The notes under the pieces were generated by a model. The model ran no database searches, was not told the origin of the DNA, and was given only the letters and a program-made list of their open reading frames with translations. Below, piece by piece: positions 55,196 to 63,562 of a DNA stretch of 64,000 bases; position 1 is the stretch's first letter, and each line of letters starts with the position of its first letter. The stretch spans positions 52,947,550 to 53,011,549 of the forward strand of contig OV277864.1 of the NCBI GenBank assembly GCA_922989275.2. The letters run 5' to 3'. The position numbers and the translations under genes are program-made. The DNA comes from Gari tellinella (lineage: Eukaryota > Mollusca > Bivalvia > Cardiida > Psammobiidae).

Positions 55196-58100
55196 GATTA
55201 ACAAAATGCTTGAAGCAAATGTTATTCAACCATCCATGTCTGATTGGGCCTCCGCTCCTGTGCTTATTAGGAAAAGGGATGGATCGGTCAGGTATTGCAT
55301 TGATTATAGGGCAATTAATAATGTTACAATAAAAGATGCATTTCCGTTACCTTTAGTGGAGGATTGTGTCGATACATTATCAGGCAATGAATGGTTCTCA
55401 AAATTGGATGCAAATAGTGCGTACTGGCAAATTCCAGTTAAAAAAGAGGATCAGAAGAAAACTGCTTTCATAACCAAGTATGGACTGTATGAATTCGTTC
55501 GAATGCCTTTCGGAATGTCCAATAGTCCGAGCAGTTTCATGAGGGCAATAAATTTGGTCCTACGAGGGTTAAACTGGAAAACGGTTTTGGCATTCTTGGA
55601 CGATATACTGGTTCTGGGTAAAAAATTTGATGATCATTTGCAAAATCTGACTGAGGCGTTGTCTAGGTTTCGTAAGTATGGTCTCAAGTTAAAACCCAAG
55701 AAGTGTATATTTTTCCAAAGGAAAGTAGAGTTTCTAGGGAGAAACGTCAGTAAGGATTCTTTAGAAATGTCAGAATCTGACATTGAGGCCGTTAGGAAAT
55801 GGCCAATACCAACAACTTCTAAGGATGTTGAGCGTTTTTTGGGTCTGGCGAATTATCATAGGTTATTTATCAGAGATTTCGCAGAGATAGCTGGTCCATT
55901 GTATAATTTGACAGGAAAACGTCCTTTTAAGTGGGAGGCAGTGGAACAGGAAGCTTTCGATACGTTAAAAGAGCTGTTGACCCAACCTCCTGTTTTGACT
56001 CTCCCGAATGAGACGGATGAGTTTATTCTGGATACGGATGCATCAAATACAGCAATAGGGGGAGAGTTATTGCAAGTTCAACAGGGTAGAGAACGGGTAA
56101 TCGCTTATGCTAGTTTTGCATTAACTCCGGAACAGCGTAATTACTGCACTACAAGAAAGGAGCTACTGGCAGTAATTAGATTAACGAGACAGTTCCGTCA
56201 TTATCTGCTGGGTAGGCCGTTTACCGTAAGAACTGACCATAGCAGTTTGGTGTGGCTGATGAGATTTAAGGAGCCTCAGGCTCAACTAGCCAGGTGGTTA
56301 GAGGAATTGAGTCAGTACAACATGATTGTGCAACATCGTAAAGGTAAGCAACATGTAAATGCAGATTCTCTTTCTAGATCTAATTCTACAACCAATCACT
56401 ATAAACATGGGGTTAAACTGCAGGATCTACCTTGTGGAGGTTGCCGAAAATGCAAACGGGCTGAGGACACCTGGGGTTCGTTTATCGCTGAGGTGGATGA
56501 TGTTGTTCCAATTTCGGCGGTTCCTTCAACCATAAGCTTGTGCTATATGGAAGAGAACAGGAAATGGGATCCAGGGGGAGATCCAATTACTATTGAGGTT
56601 TGTCAGGACAAAGAGAGGGTGAGTCTTTTGTCAGAAACTGGGATGGTTTTGGGTGATGTAGATCCAGCGTTGCACGAAACCAGCTCTGTTTGGGGTTTCT
56701 CCAGGGTAGAGATATTAGACAAACAGGGTAGTGATGAAGACTTGGTGTTTGTGTTAGGATGGTTAAATGGGAATATTAGTCCAAGTGCAGCTAAATTAGC
56801 TTTAGCGAGTCCTGCCTGTAAGTTCTATTGGATCAATAAAGATCGTTTAGGATTTATAGATGGGGTTTTGCAAATCCAGCGTAAAAATGAGAGATCTTAT
56901 GACTTAATTCTCCCCAAAAGTTTGCAAAATATTGCATTAGGTCTGCATCATGATATTCCATCTTCAGGCCACCAGGGGGTAAGCCGAACCAAGTTGAGAA
57001 TGAAAGAAAAATTCTTTTGGTATGGAATGGGTAAAGACATTGAGGGGTATGTCTCTACTTGTGAGATATGCAATCAGAATAAGAAATCTATTCGGCAGGG
57101 CAAGTACCCATTGACTAATTATCATGCTGGATCCCCAATGCAGAGGGTTCATTTAGATTTCATGGGTCCTTTAAGTGTTACAAAGAATGGGAATGAGCAT
57201 ATCCTCATGATGGTTGATCAATTTACCAAATGGGTGGAGATTATCCCACTTCCTTCACAAACGGCTGAAATAACAGCTAGGGCGGCAGTAAACTCTTTCT
57301 TTTCCAGATTTGGAGTTCCGTTCGAAGTTTTCTCGGACCAGGGTAAGAATTTCCAAAGTAAATTGTTTACAGCTCTGTGTGAGGTTTTGCAAATCCATAA
57401 AGCAAGAACCACTCCATATAGACCTTCAGCTAATGGACAAGTTGAGCGTTTCAACAGAACTCTAATGGATGCGGTAAGATGTTTTGTGGGTAAAAAACAA
57501 GATAATTGGGATGAGTTTCTTCCTCAGCTGGCAGGAGCAATGAGATCGACTGTGAATAGGAGTACCGGTTTCACTCCTAATATGCTCATGCTAGGTAGGG
57601 AAGTTAATATTCCTGCTAATCTAATGTTTTCCTCCACGACTCCGAAAACCGATAAAGAAGCACATCAGTATATCTATGATCTTGTAGAAAATATTCAGCA
57701 GGTTCATCAGCTTGCCCGTCAAACATTAAAGCAGACGCAGCAGCGAATGAAAAAGGACTATGATCTCAGGGTTCTAGAGAGGTCGTATGAGGTGTTGGAC
57801 AGAGTGTATTTGTTGGACTGTGCAGCGGTCAAAGGTAAGAGTAAGAAGTTGTGTCCTCCATGGAAGGGTCCGGGGGTGATTATTCAGAAACTTACTCCTT
57901 ATCTTTTTAGGGTTCAACTCAGGAACAAGGTCTTCACAGTTAATCATGATAAACTGAAACCCTGTAGGGATAGGCATTTACCAGCTTGGCTTAGTAATTT
58001 TACCCTAGATGGTTCTGATGCATCAGAAGACACCGAGGACGGTATTTTCTGTGTGTGTAGGAGACCATGTGGGGGCGAGTTTATGATACAATGTGATTAT

Positions 58101-58205
58101 TGTGATGAGTGGTATCACGGATCTTGTATAAATCTTGCGCCCTCGGATGCGTTGGATATTGATAAATACAAGTGTCCATGGTGCAAAGGTTTCCCTACTG
58201 TTTAA
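55152..58205 (+). CDS. pol: Pol: RT, RNase H, integrase and PHD finger
   Basis: 1,017 residues from the first ATG; native RT starts a little upstream, across the G tract. RT: KLDANSAYWQIPV (about 84-96), PFGMSNSP, catalytic FLDD (148-151). RNase H: D294/D296, E337, D362, D405 (DTDAS, TRKELLA, RTDHSS, NADSLSR). Integrase: zinc part H600-x6-H607-x29-C637-x2-C640, and catalytic D669, D729, E765 with a D35E spacing (HLDFMGPL, FSDQGKN, GQVERF). GPY/F-like module WKGPGVIIQKLTPYLFRV (904-921). C-terminal PHD finger, 965-1012: C967-C969, C981-C984, H989-C992, C1008-C1011, with W987 in CDEWYH. It most resembles the PHD fingers of KDM7/PHF8-type demethylases, which read H3K4 methylation. All catalytic residues are present. 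Frame is open throughout. Confidence 0.95.
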   Translation: MRRTPLKFVKEEEDEINKMLEANVIQPSMSDWASAPVLIRKRDGSVRYCIDYRAINNVTIKDAFPLPLVEDCVDTLSGNEWFSKLDANSAYWQIPVKKEDQKKTAFITKYGLYEFVRMPFGMSNSPSSFMRAINLVLRGLNWKTVLAFLDDILVLGKKFDDHLQNLTEALSRFRKYGLKLKPKKCIFFQRKVEFLGRNVSKDSLEMSESDIEAVRKWPIPTTSKDVERFLGLANYHRLFIRDFAEIAGPLYNLTGKRPFKWEAVEQEAFDTLKELLTQPPVLTLPNETDEFILDTDASNTAIGGELLQVQQGRERVIAYASFALTPEQRNYCTTRKELLAVIRLTRQFRHYLLGRPFTVRTDHSSLVWLMRFKEPQAQLARWLEELSQYNMIVQHRKGKQHVNADSLSRSNSTTNHYKHGVKLQDLPCGGCRKCKRAEDTWGSFIAEVDDVVPISAVPSTISLCYMEENRKWDPGGDPITIEVCQDKERVSLLSETGMVLGDVDPALHETSSVWGFSRVEILDKQGSDEDLVFVLGWLNGNISPSAAKLALASPACKFYWINKDRLGFIDGVLQIQRKNERSYDLILPKSLQNIALGLHHDIPSSGHQGVSRTKLRMKEKFFWYGMGKDIEGYVSTCEICNQNKKSIRQGKYPLTNYHAGSPMQRVHLDFMGPLSVTKNGNEHILMMVDQFTKWVEIIPLPSQTAEITARAAVNSFFSRFGVPFEVFSDQGKNFQSKLFTALCEVLQIHKARTTPYRPSANGQVERFNRTLMDAVRCFVGKKQDNWDEFLPQLAGAMRSTVNRSTGFTPNMLMLGREVNIPANLMFSSTTPKTDKEAHQYIYDLVENIQQVHQLARQTLKQTQQRMKKDYDLRVLERSYEVLDRVYLLDCAAVKGKSKKLCPPWKGPGVIIQKLTPYLFRVQLRNKVFTVNHDKLKPCRDRHLPAWLSNFTLDGSDASEDTEDGIFCVCRRPCGGEFMIQCDYCDEWYHGSCINLAPSDALDIDKYKCPWCKGFPTV

Positions 58206-58273
58206 CAAAAGGTATCATGACATCAGGGTTTTGTCTCTCATTATGTTTGTTCTCTTCTTTGTTTCCTTATTAG
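58206..58273 (+). promoter_or_regulatory. Splice acceptor abutting ORF3
   Basis: The pyrimidine-rich tract TGTTCTCTTCTTTGTTTCC leads to TTATTAG with AG at 58272-58273, and ATG follows at once. Branch-like CTCAT sits about 35 bases up. Fits a spliced subgenomic mRNA. Confidence 0.6.
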
Positions 58274-59221
58274 ATGGAGAACCATAAATTGCCATGGGAT
58301 GAAGTTCAAGACTGTTCCCTCATCGATTATCTCTTGAGGCCTAGAGATCTGACAAACAAGTTGACCATGCCTTTCAAATCTGCTGGAAAAATAATCTTCC
58401 CAACCAGAACTCAGATTTTGGGGGCATTGGCAACCCAAGCTTCGGTAGCCAGGAGAAAGAACAAGAAAGCCTGGCTTCGGACTATGGCTTTTGAAGCCCT
58501 GCATGTGATTGGAGCTGAGCGGGATTGGGTCCTTAAGTATTTTGGTACCGCTCCTACTGAGCATAAAAGACCACCAGACCCACCCTCACCAAATTGTTCG
58601 GAGTCCGATGAGGACTGGAAACCTGCGGTGCCTATGAAAAAGGGATCTGCCCCCGTCAGGACAGCCACAATCTCTTCGGCTCCTGTTCCGCAGATAGTGT
58701 CCCCAGCTCCAGTTCCGCCTACATTGTTTCCTTTGCCGTTATCCTTGATGCCTTTCCCTTTAGATTACACGGGCAAGGATTTCCCACCTTTACCTTCGGT
58801 TTCAAAAGATACGTCCATGGAGCCGGTAGTTGTTGATTCTCCTATAATGGTGAATCAAGAATTATCTTCTTCATGTATGGAAGTCGTTGATTCTCCTAAG
58901 AGGTCTTGGAAATGTGTGTCTAAGGGGTCGGGGGTTTCAGATAAAGGTATTACGCTTGGAGAAGGAAGATCGGATGCATCAGCCAGACCGTCTTCTGAAA
59001 AGAAACGCAGGATGGATCCGGTCACCCCGTCCCTTGAGGTAACGAGGTCGTCCTCAGGAAGGGTAGTTTCTCTTTCTTCAACACCCAGAGTATCGATTAC
59101 AACCAAGGTGTTCACTAATAAGCCGGCACGAGGGCGTGTCGTGATGTTCAACAACCCTCAAGACAACAACCTGTATCCCGGATTCGTATGGGGGGACGCA
59201 AGGTGGGCGTTTGTGGAATAG
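58274..59221 (+). CDS. ORF3, unknown accessory protein
   Basis: 315 codons from an ATG touching the splice acceptor. Not recognised. Residues 1-95 look folded (KLPWDEVQDCSLIDYLLRP, IIFPTRTQILGALATQ, WLRTMAFEALHVIGAERDW). About 100-200 is rich in proline and serine and likely disordered. A basic SSEKKRRMDP (about 240-250) could be a nuclear signal. The end reads FNNPQDNNLYPGFVWGDARW. No signal peptide or membrane segment, so it is not a typical Env. It overlaps the zinc-finger ORF by 34 bases in another frame, with a run of six G at 59190-59195 in the overlap. Probably made from spliced mRNA. Confidence 0.7.
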   Translation: MENHKLPWDEVQDCSLIDYLLRPRDLTNKLTMPFKSAGKIIFPTRTQILGALATQASVARRKNKKAWLRTMAFEALHVIGAERDWVLKYFGTAPTEHKRPPDPPSPNCSESDEDWKPAVPMKKGSAPVRTATISSAPVPQIVSPAPVPPTLFPLPLSLMPFPLDYTGKDFPPLPSVSKDTSMEPVVVDSPIMVNQELSSSCMEVVDSPKRSWKCVSKGSGVSDKGITLGEGRSDASARPSSEKKRRMDPVTPSLEVTRSSSGRVVSLSSTPRVSITTKVFTNKPARGRVVMFNNPQDNNLYPGFVWGDARWAFVE

Positions 59222-59740
59222 CCGGTTGTGAGAAGAGGACAAGTTTTTTAAAGCTTCATCTTGTAGAGGATCACCTGCCCATTGTGTTTTCCGAGAAGAT
59301 GAAGCCGACAGAAGAGGTTACCCAACGCCGTTATGCATGTCTAGTCAGCATCGCCAAAACTATTTTAGGACCCAGGGCCACTCTGAAGGATGTCCAGGAT
59401 CACTTTAATCGTGGAAATTATATCCGGCCGGGGTGGGAAATTTTACCAGCACAGGTTGAGGCGATGTCGCAGCTATGTCATAGTATGGGGTGGAGGGTTC
59501 CCGATAGATTTTCCTTGAATCCTATTAATTCTCCAGCTGTGTTGTTGCACTGGAGGTGTCTTCTTGTAATGACTAACTTCATGACCAGGGCTGTTATGGA
59601 GGATTTGCGCTATAAGTTCAGTGGTTCACGTGTTCCTGTGCACTCAGGGTTGTGCCCGTTGATGGTTTGGAAGATGTATCAGAGGAGGAGTTGGAGTCCC
59701 TTAAGCCCGTCATATTTGCATTTGATAGCCATTTTCATGC
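59188..59740 (+). CDS. C2H2-like zinc finger, N-terminal part of TatD protein
   Basis: ATG at 59188. A single C2H2-like finger C9-x4-C14-x9-H24-x4-H29 (VCGIAGCEKRTSFLKLHLVE), then a helical region of about 110 residues (RRYACLVSIAKTILGPRATL, VEAMSQLCHSMGWRVPDRF, LLHWRCLLVMTNFMTRAVM). Around 59645-59660 the reading passes, one base over, into the TatD frame; from there to the stop at 59751 this frame is noise. The likely original protein is zinc finger, helical region, TatD. A zinc finger would supply nucleic-acid or protein contact. Whether it starts at its own ATG or by shifting from ORF3 is open. Confidence 0.65.
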
Positions 59741-60536
59741 TGATAGATTAGCAAAAAGCTTAGGGACTGCAGCTAATTCTTCAGTTCCATCTCTCCTTGG
59801 AAACATGCCTTTACAAGAACGGGAGGATTATGTCCTGCAGGTGTCTGGAGGTATAGCGAATTATTGTGATCCAGAGGAGTATCCAACGGGAGACGACCTT
59901 AGTAGGTTGGTTTCCAATGGCTTCAGAGCAGCCATTGGGATTCATCCTAAAAAGATTGCCTCCGACCGTCAGTTTAATAGTATGATAGGATTGTTACGAT
60001 CCTCTGCGGTTGTTGGTTTGGGGGAAGTGGGGTTGGACCATTCTGTGAGCCCGGAGAAGTGGTATCCTCAGGAACAGCAGTTGAAAAGGATTCTTCAACT
60101 TCTAGATCCTAGCCAGGTGTTAATTCTACATCTTCGTGGTTCAGATCGTGCTGGTGCTTATGTTTATCGTCGAGGTCTAGATATAGTTAAGGAGTTTGCA
60201 TCAGTACAACAGCGTATCCAGCTCCACTGTTTTTCTAGTGATTTGGACGTGGTGAATTGTTGGCTGCAAGATTTTCCTGAGACACATTTCAGTTTTTCGG
60301 GTATGTGTCGCAACTTCAGTTCAGTGCAGAAAGACGCTTTGAGGAATGTTCCTGAGAACCGACTTCTTCTAGAGACGGACGCTCTGTATTTTCCTCTTTC
60401 CACGGAGTATAGCTGTAGTGCCCCTCACATGTTGGATATAGTTGCTAGTACTGTGGCGGATATTAGAGGTACTACAACAATGGAGGAAATTATGGAGATT
60501 TCGGAAGCAAACGCCAAGAGATTTTTCCGTGTCTAG
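59652..60536 (+). CDS. TatD-family metal-dependent hydrolase
   Basis: TatD proteins are TIM-barrel, metal-dependent DNases (3'-5' exonuclease activity and roles in DNA repair or apoptosis in known members). About 280 residues, full length for the family. Metal ligands are all visible: DSHFH (H27, H29), GIHP (H98 region), VVGLGEVGLD (E125), LILHLRG (H160), LHCFSS (H192), LLLETDALY (D243). The C-terminus IMEISEANAKRFF is the usual TatD end. No ATG starts this frame; the first codons (GTG at 59652) are formal, and it is best read as the continuation of the zinc-finger ORF after a one-base break. The stop falls 330 bases before the LTR. The frame is otherwise intact, so it was under selection until recently. 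Confidence 0.9.
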   Translation: MPVDGLEDVSEEELESLKPVIFAFDSHFHADRLAKSLGTAANSSVPSLLGNMPLQEREDYVLQVSGGIANYCDPEEYPTGDDLSRLVSNGFRAAIGIHPKKIASDRQFNSMIGLLRSSAVVGLGEVGLDHSVSPEKWYPQEQQLKRILQLLDPSQVLILHLRGSDRAGAYVYRRGLDIVKEFASVQQRIQLHCFSSDLDVVNCWLQDFPETHFSFSGMCRNFSSVQKDALRNVPENRLLLETDALYFPLSTEYSCSAPHMLDIVASTVADIRGTTTMEEIMEISEANAKRFFRV

Positions 60537-60868
60537 AAGATGGCAGTGCCCAGGGGGGTAGTTGATATTATTCATCCTTAAATGATCAGTGTTAGGTTAG
60601 TTAAGGTTGGATTATTATGGAACTGTGAATTTTGTAGAATACTCAGGGGAGTATATTAGATTTGTATCATTTAAGTTGGAGAACTTTATGGATCAGTGAA
60701 TTTTGTAGAATACTCAGGGGAGTATATAGAAATCATTTTCCTAATCCATTGTGGACGGATTCGGGATGTTGCAGAATACTCAGGGGAGTATGTGGTTTTT
60801 TAATGAACTGGGAATATGGAATATTTCTGTTGAGGAGTACAGATTTGAGTCTATAAAACGGGGAGGAG
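60537..60868 (+). other. Retrotransposon 3' region with three hairpins and polypurine tract
   Basis: ATACTCAGGGGAGTAT, a 6-bp stem with AGGG loop, occurs at 60639-60654, 60710-60725 and 60776-60791, each preceded by G(T/C)AGA. At 60855-60868 AAAACGGGGAGGAG is the polypurine tract that primes plus-strand synthesis, directly before the LTR. Confidence 0.8.
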
Positions 60869-61141
60869 TGTTGTGAAAGTAGACCAGTGTATCACGTGAC
60901 AGTTAATACCAAGAACCACGTGACAATTCCCGTAGTTCCCAAGTCCCGTGAGATCTGGGAGAAAAGCCCGCGAACGGAGTGCGCAGACTTCACTTCGTTA
61001 CTTGACCACATTACAGACAAGACGTCTCGAGCCAGGCTCAAAAACATACCGGGGAACAACCGAAGACTGCGGCAGGCGATACCAGAGGGAGACCACTGGC
61101 CCTGATACTGTGAGTAAACATAGTTGAGCACATTTACTTTA
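60869..61141 (+). repeat. 3' LTR
   Basis: Same 273 bases as the 5' LTR by eye, followed by the TTCT duplication at 61142-61145. E-boxes at 60893 and 60917. Confidence 0.95.
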
Positions 61142-61412
61142 TTCTTTCATTATGAAATTAATTGTTTATTATCAGTTAGATCTAGATCTAGATTCTAGCT
61201 GGGCGATTTTTGTTTCGATAAAAAGATATTTAGGACAAATATTTTCGGAATTATATCTCGATCTACATTGTACATGAGACTTACTGTCTGAACAGGAGCT
61301 ACAGTTCTGCTGCAGGTGGTAAACGAACTTTTTTCTGGCTTGCGTGTGTCCTTCTTTAAATCAGTACAATACCTTTAAAGTTTGAAATCTGTTTAAACAA
61401 ATACAGCATTAC

Positions 61413-61588
61413 CAGATCCGCATAATTTTGTTTCAGTGGCTGTTACTATTGAAGAATGGTGAACACCAAAGAACACAGTGTCGCAGGAAGAATCAGTAAA
61501 GGGTGACACTTTATATTCAGTCATGGAAAGATTAGTCGCTGGTAAGGTTCGATTACTGCAGATTCTAACATGACACGTGCATTCAACT
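61413..61588 (-). CDS. Possible minus-strand exon, cysteine-rich
   Basis: The minus strand is open for about 100 codons. A strong acceptor (TTCTTTGTTTATAG) precedes 61588 and a G|GTAATG donor follows 61413. The exon encodes CTCHVRICSNRTL and SSCDTVFFGVHHSSIV with a final LCGS, like an extracellular, CUB-like domain. That resemblance is weak. Partner exons were not found. Confidence 0.3.
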
Positions 61589-61987
61589 CTATAAACAAAG
61601 AACAGGTCTATCGTGGTATACCTGAGACGTTTTACAACGCTCTTCTCTACCCCGCTCCTCCCGCGGTTATATGACATGGCGTGACCTCGTGCGTTCATTC
61701 GTTATGATTTTTAAATTTCTTACGTTATTCATACAGCCCGTAAAGACCATATACCTTTAATCAGTCATGTTACTGTAATTATCCCATTATTCTGTCTTGT
61801 TTCATGTAATGTTTGTTCTATGCCAGATTGTGGATTGATAAATGTAAATTTGCTGTTGGGTGTAAGGTTCTTGTAATGCCGCGGATAAAGTTATTCGGTC
61901 GAAAAAACTGCATCCGCTGAGGAAATAAGTATGGATCATTTGATTTCCTTTCTAATGAATTTCTTTAAATCTGGTCATGTTAGAATC

Positions 61988-62156
61988 GAAATAATCTCTG
62001 TTCTACCGTTGTGAAACGGTATTTTACAACGGTCGGTCGTTGTGGTGCGCAGGAATTGACCACTCAGGCCTTCGGCCTTCGTGGTCAATTCCTGCGCACC
62101 ACAACTCCCAACCGTTGTAAAATACCGTTTCACAACGGTAGAACATAGATTATTTC
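61988..62156. repeat. 168-bp fold-back element
   Basis: Arms of about 75 bp (GAAATAATCTCTGTTCTACC to GGTAGAACATAGATTATTTC), few mismatches, with AGGCCTTCGGCCTT at the centre. Contains a smaller inverted pair CCGTTGTGAAACGGTATTTT. No further ends. Confidence 0.85.
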
Positions 62157-62215
62157 TTAATTGACCGTAAAAACGTGTTTTTTTTTTCTCAATCAGATGG
62201 GTTCTATTTGGCATA

Positions 62216-62420
62216 TACAGTAAAACCTTCTTATTATGGCCAATACTTTATGTTAACTATTACCGGTATGTGTTCCGAGTATGTGGCTGCTTAAAGCAAG
62301 ATGAAAATAAAACAAGCTCTTTGAAGAGCTTTCTGTTTTACTTCCACCTTGCTTGAAGCTGCCATTTGTCTTTTATACCATTACTTAACCGTATTAGTCG
62401 TCGTTATACAGACATTTAAC
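62216..62420. mobile_element. Pogo-like MITE, CAGTAAAACCTTC end
   Basis: TACAGTAAAACCTTCTTATT left end; palindrome AAGCTCTTTGAAGAGCTTTC at about 62310-62330 within AAGCAAGATGAAAATAAAAC arms; right end eroded (GTATTAGTCGTCGTTATACAG). Confidence 0.6.
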
Positions 62421-62489
62421 TGTTGTTTCACTTTGTATGACTCTTTTGAGTTTATCACCACTACGTATTATCAAACTTAAACGGTCAGA

Positions 62490-62807
62490 ATGGTTGTCGC
62501 GAGTTTGGAGCCACCGACCTACAACCCACCAGTTGTACTCACTGAATGGGTATCAAATCTTAGTCTGGACAATAACTTTAATTACTGTAAAGCGGTATTC
62601 GGGCTGGCTTACATCGCAGTTGCAGTACTGGGTTTTGTTTTAAGCCGATTGTCTACAAAATGTAACACAAGCTATTGACGGATACTGGTGCCATGTTTTT
62701 TTCAATACAGTTCTAAATAAAACTCTATGGAAAATGCATTATTTTCAGATGCCTCCCCACTGAATGACGAGCAGATGTGGCCACCTATGTCAATGCCGAC
62801 ACCGTAA
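62490..62807 (+). CDS. Possible two-exon gene for a small membrane protein
   Basis: Exon 62490-62661 starts at an ATG in strong context (AGAATGG) and exon 62749-62807 ends at TAA. The 87-bp intron has GTAACA at its start and ATTATTTTCAG at its end. Phase matches and the total is 231 bases, 76 residues. The first exon has PPTYNPPVVLTEWVSNLSLD, then a membrane segment KAVFGLAYIAVAVLGFVL at about 34-52. The tail, ASPLNDEQMWPPMSMPTP, comes from exon 2. A second donor CAG|GTGAGA at 62850 would allow an exon in the 3' UTR. No family recognised. It may be chance; the donor is weak. Confidence 0.4.
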
Positions 62808-63562
62808 CCTGCAGTTGTTAATTAACAGATTGGCCCATCATGAACCCAGGTGAGATTTTGAATATGAGTAAAGGAAATAATTTACATTTGAAAAAAAAAG
62901 AAGAAAGGTCACCACTTAAATCAGGGTAAAAGTAAAGCAGATTCGAATTGAGAAAGGAAAACAAGACAGGTCACCACTTTTAAAAAGCAGGCCTTATGTT
63001 TTAGTCTACGCTCTAACCCATTAGACACAGAGCACTTATCTGATGGTCTGTTTTACCCTATTTGAATTGTATTTAGTAATGTTTAAAAACAAGATCTACT
63101 CCGTATATCGTAGAGTGTTGGTATAAGAAGCGATCCTATACATAACTAGGAGACATTGATTATTCTTGAGGATTTTTATACGGTCATTATGCAACAAACT
63201 TGCCCTTTATTATAGAGAATTAAAAACATAGATACGTTTCTTATTCGTTTATATGCGGGTGTGCGTGAGGTGTGTTAGAATGTGATTTAACGGGTGAATC
63301 CCACCCAAGTTCGAGTATAAAGCATAGTGTTTGTGGACCAGTTCCATCGTTCATCTAAAAAAATCATATTTTATATTCTCGTCTATCTTCATCTTTCCTA
63401 AAAATTATTGTATTCATTTAACGGGCGAGTGGAACGTTAAATACACTACCCATGAAGTTCGAGTCCGGATATTTAGAGTACGTGTAAAGCATAGTGTTTT
63501 AGTTTGTAACAGATTCATCGTACAACACAACTAGAATGTACCTTCGTCTTATTTTATTTCAG

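Larger units (their letters stand above)
51142..61141 (+). mobile_element. Ty3/Gypsy-type LTR retrotransposon, 10.0 kb
   Basis: A complete LTR element: two 273-bp LTRs identical by eye, 4-bp target duplication TTCT (51138-51141 and 61142-61145), primer site, polypurine tract, and gag, protease, RT, RNase H, integrase in Gypsy order. Extra modules: helix-hairpin-helix-like Gag N-terminus, PHD finger after integrase, a third ORF, and a zinc finger plus TatD hydrolase. Identical LTRs mean recent insertion, yet three small frame breaks interrupt gag, the pro-RT junction and the zinc finger-TatD junction. It may have been copied in trans, or the breaks may be sequence errors. Clade was not assigned. 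Confidence 0.95.

Noticed and set aside
58241..59154. Minus-strand frames opposite ORF3
   Set aside because: They are shadows of the plus-strand coding frame with no domain or splice support.
58274..59221. ORF3 as an envelope protein
   Set aside because: No signal peptide, membrane segment, furin-like site or cysteine pattern is visible.
59640..59660. Programmed frameshift between zinc finger and TatD
   Set aside because: No canonical slippery heptamer in phase and no clear downstream structure; a simple one-base break or base-call error is more likely.
61437..61541. Plus-strand exon with in-frame TGA (possible selenocysteine)
   Set aside because: Acceptor and donor look fair, but the frame is interrupted and there is no SECIS evidence; the minus-strand frame over the same DNA is longer and uninterrupted.
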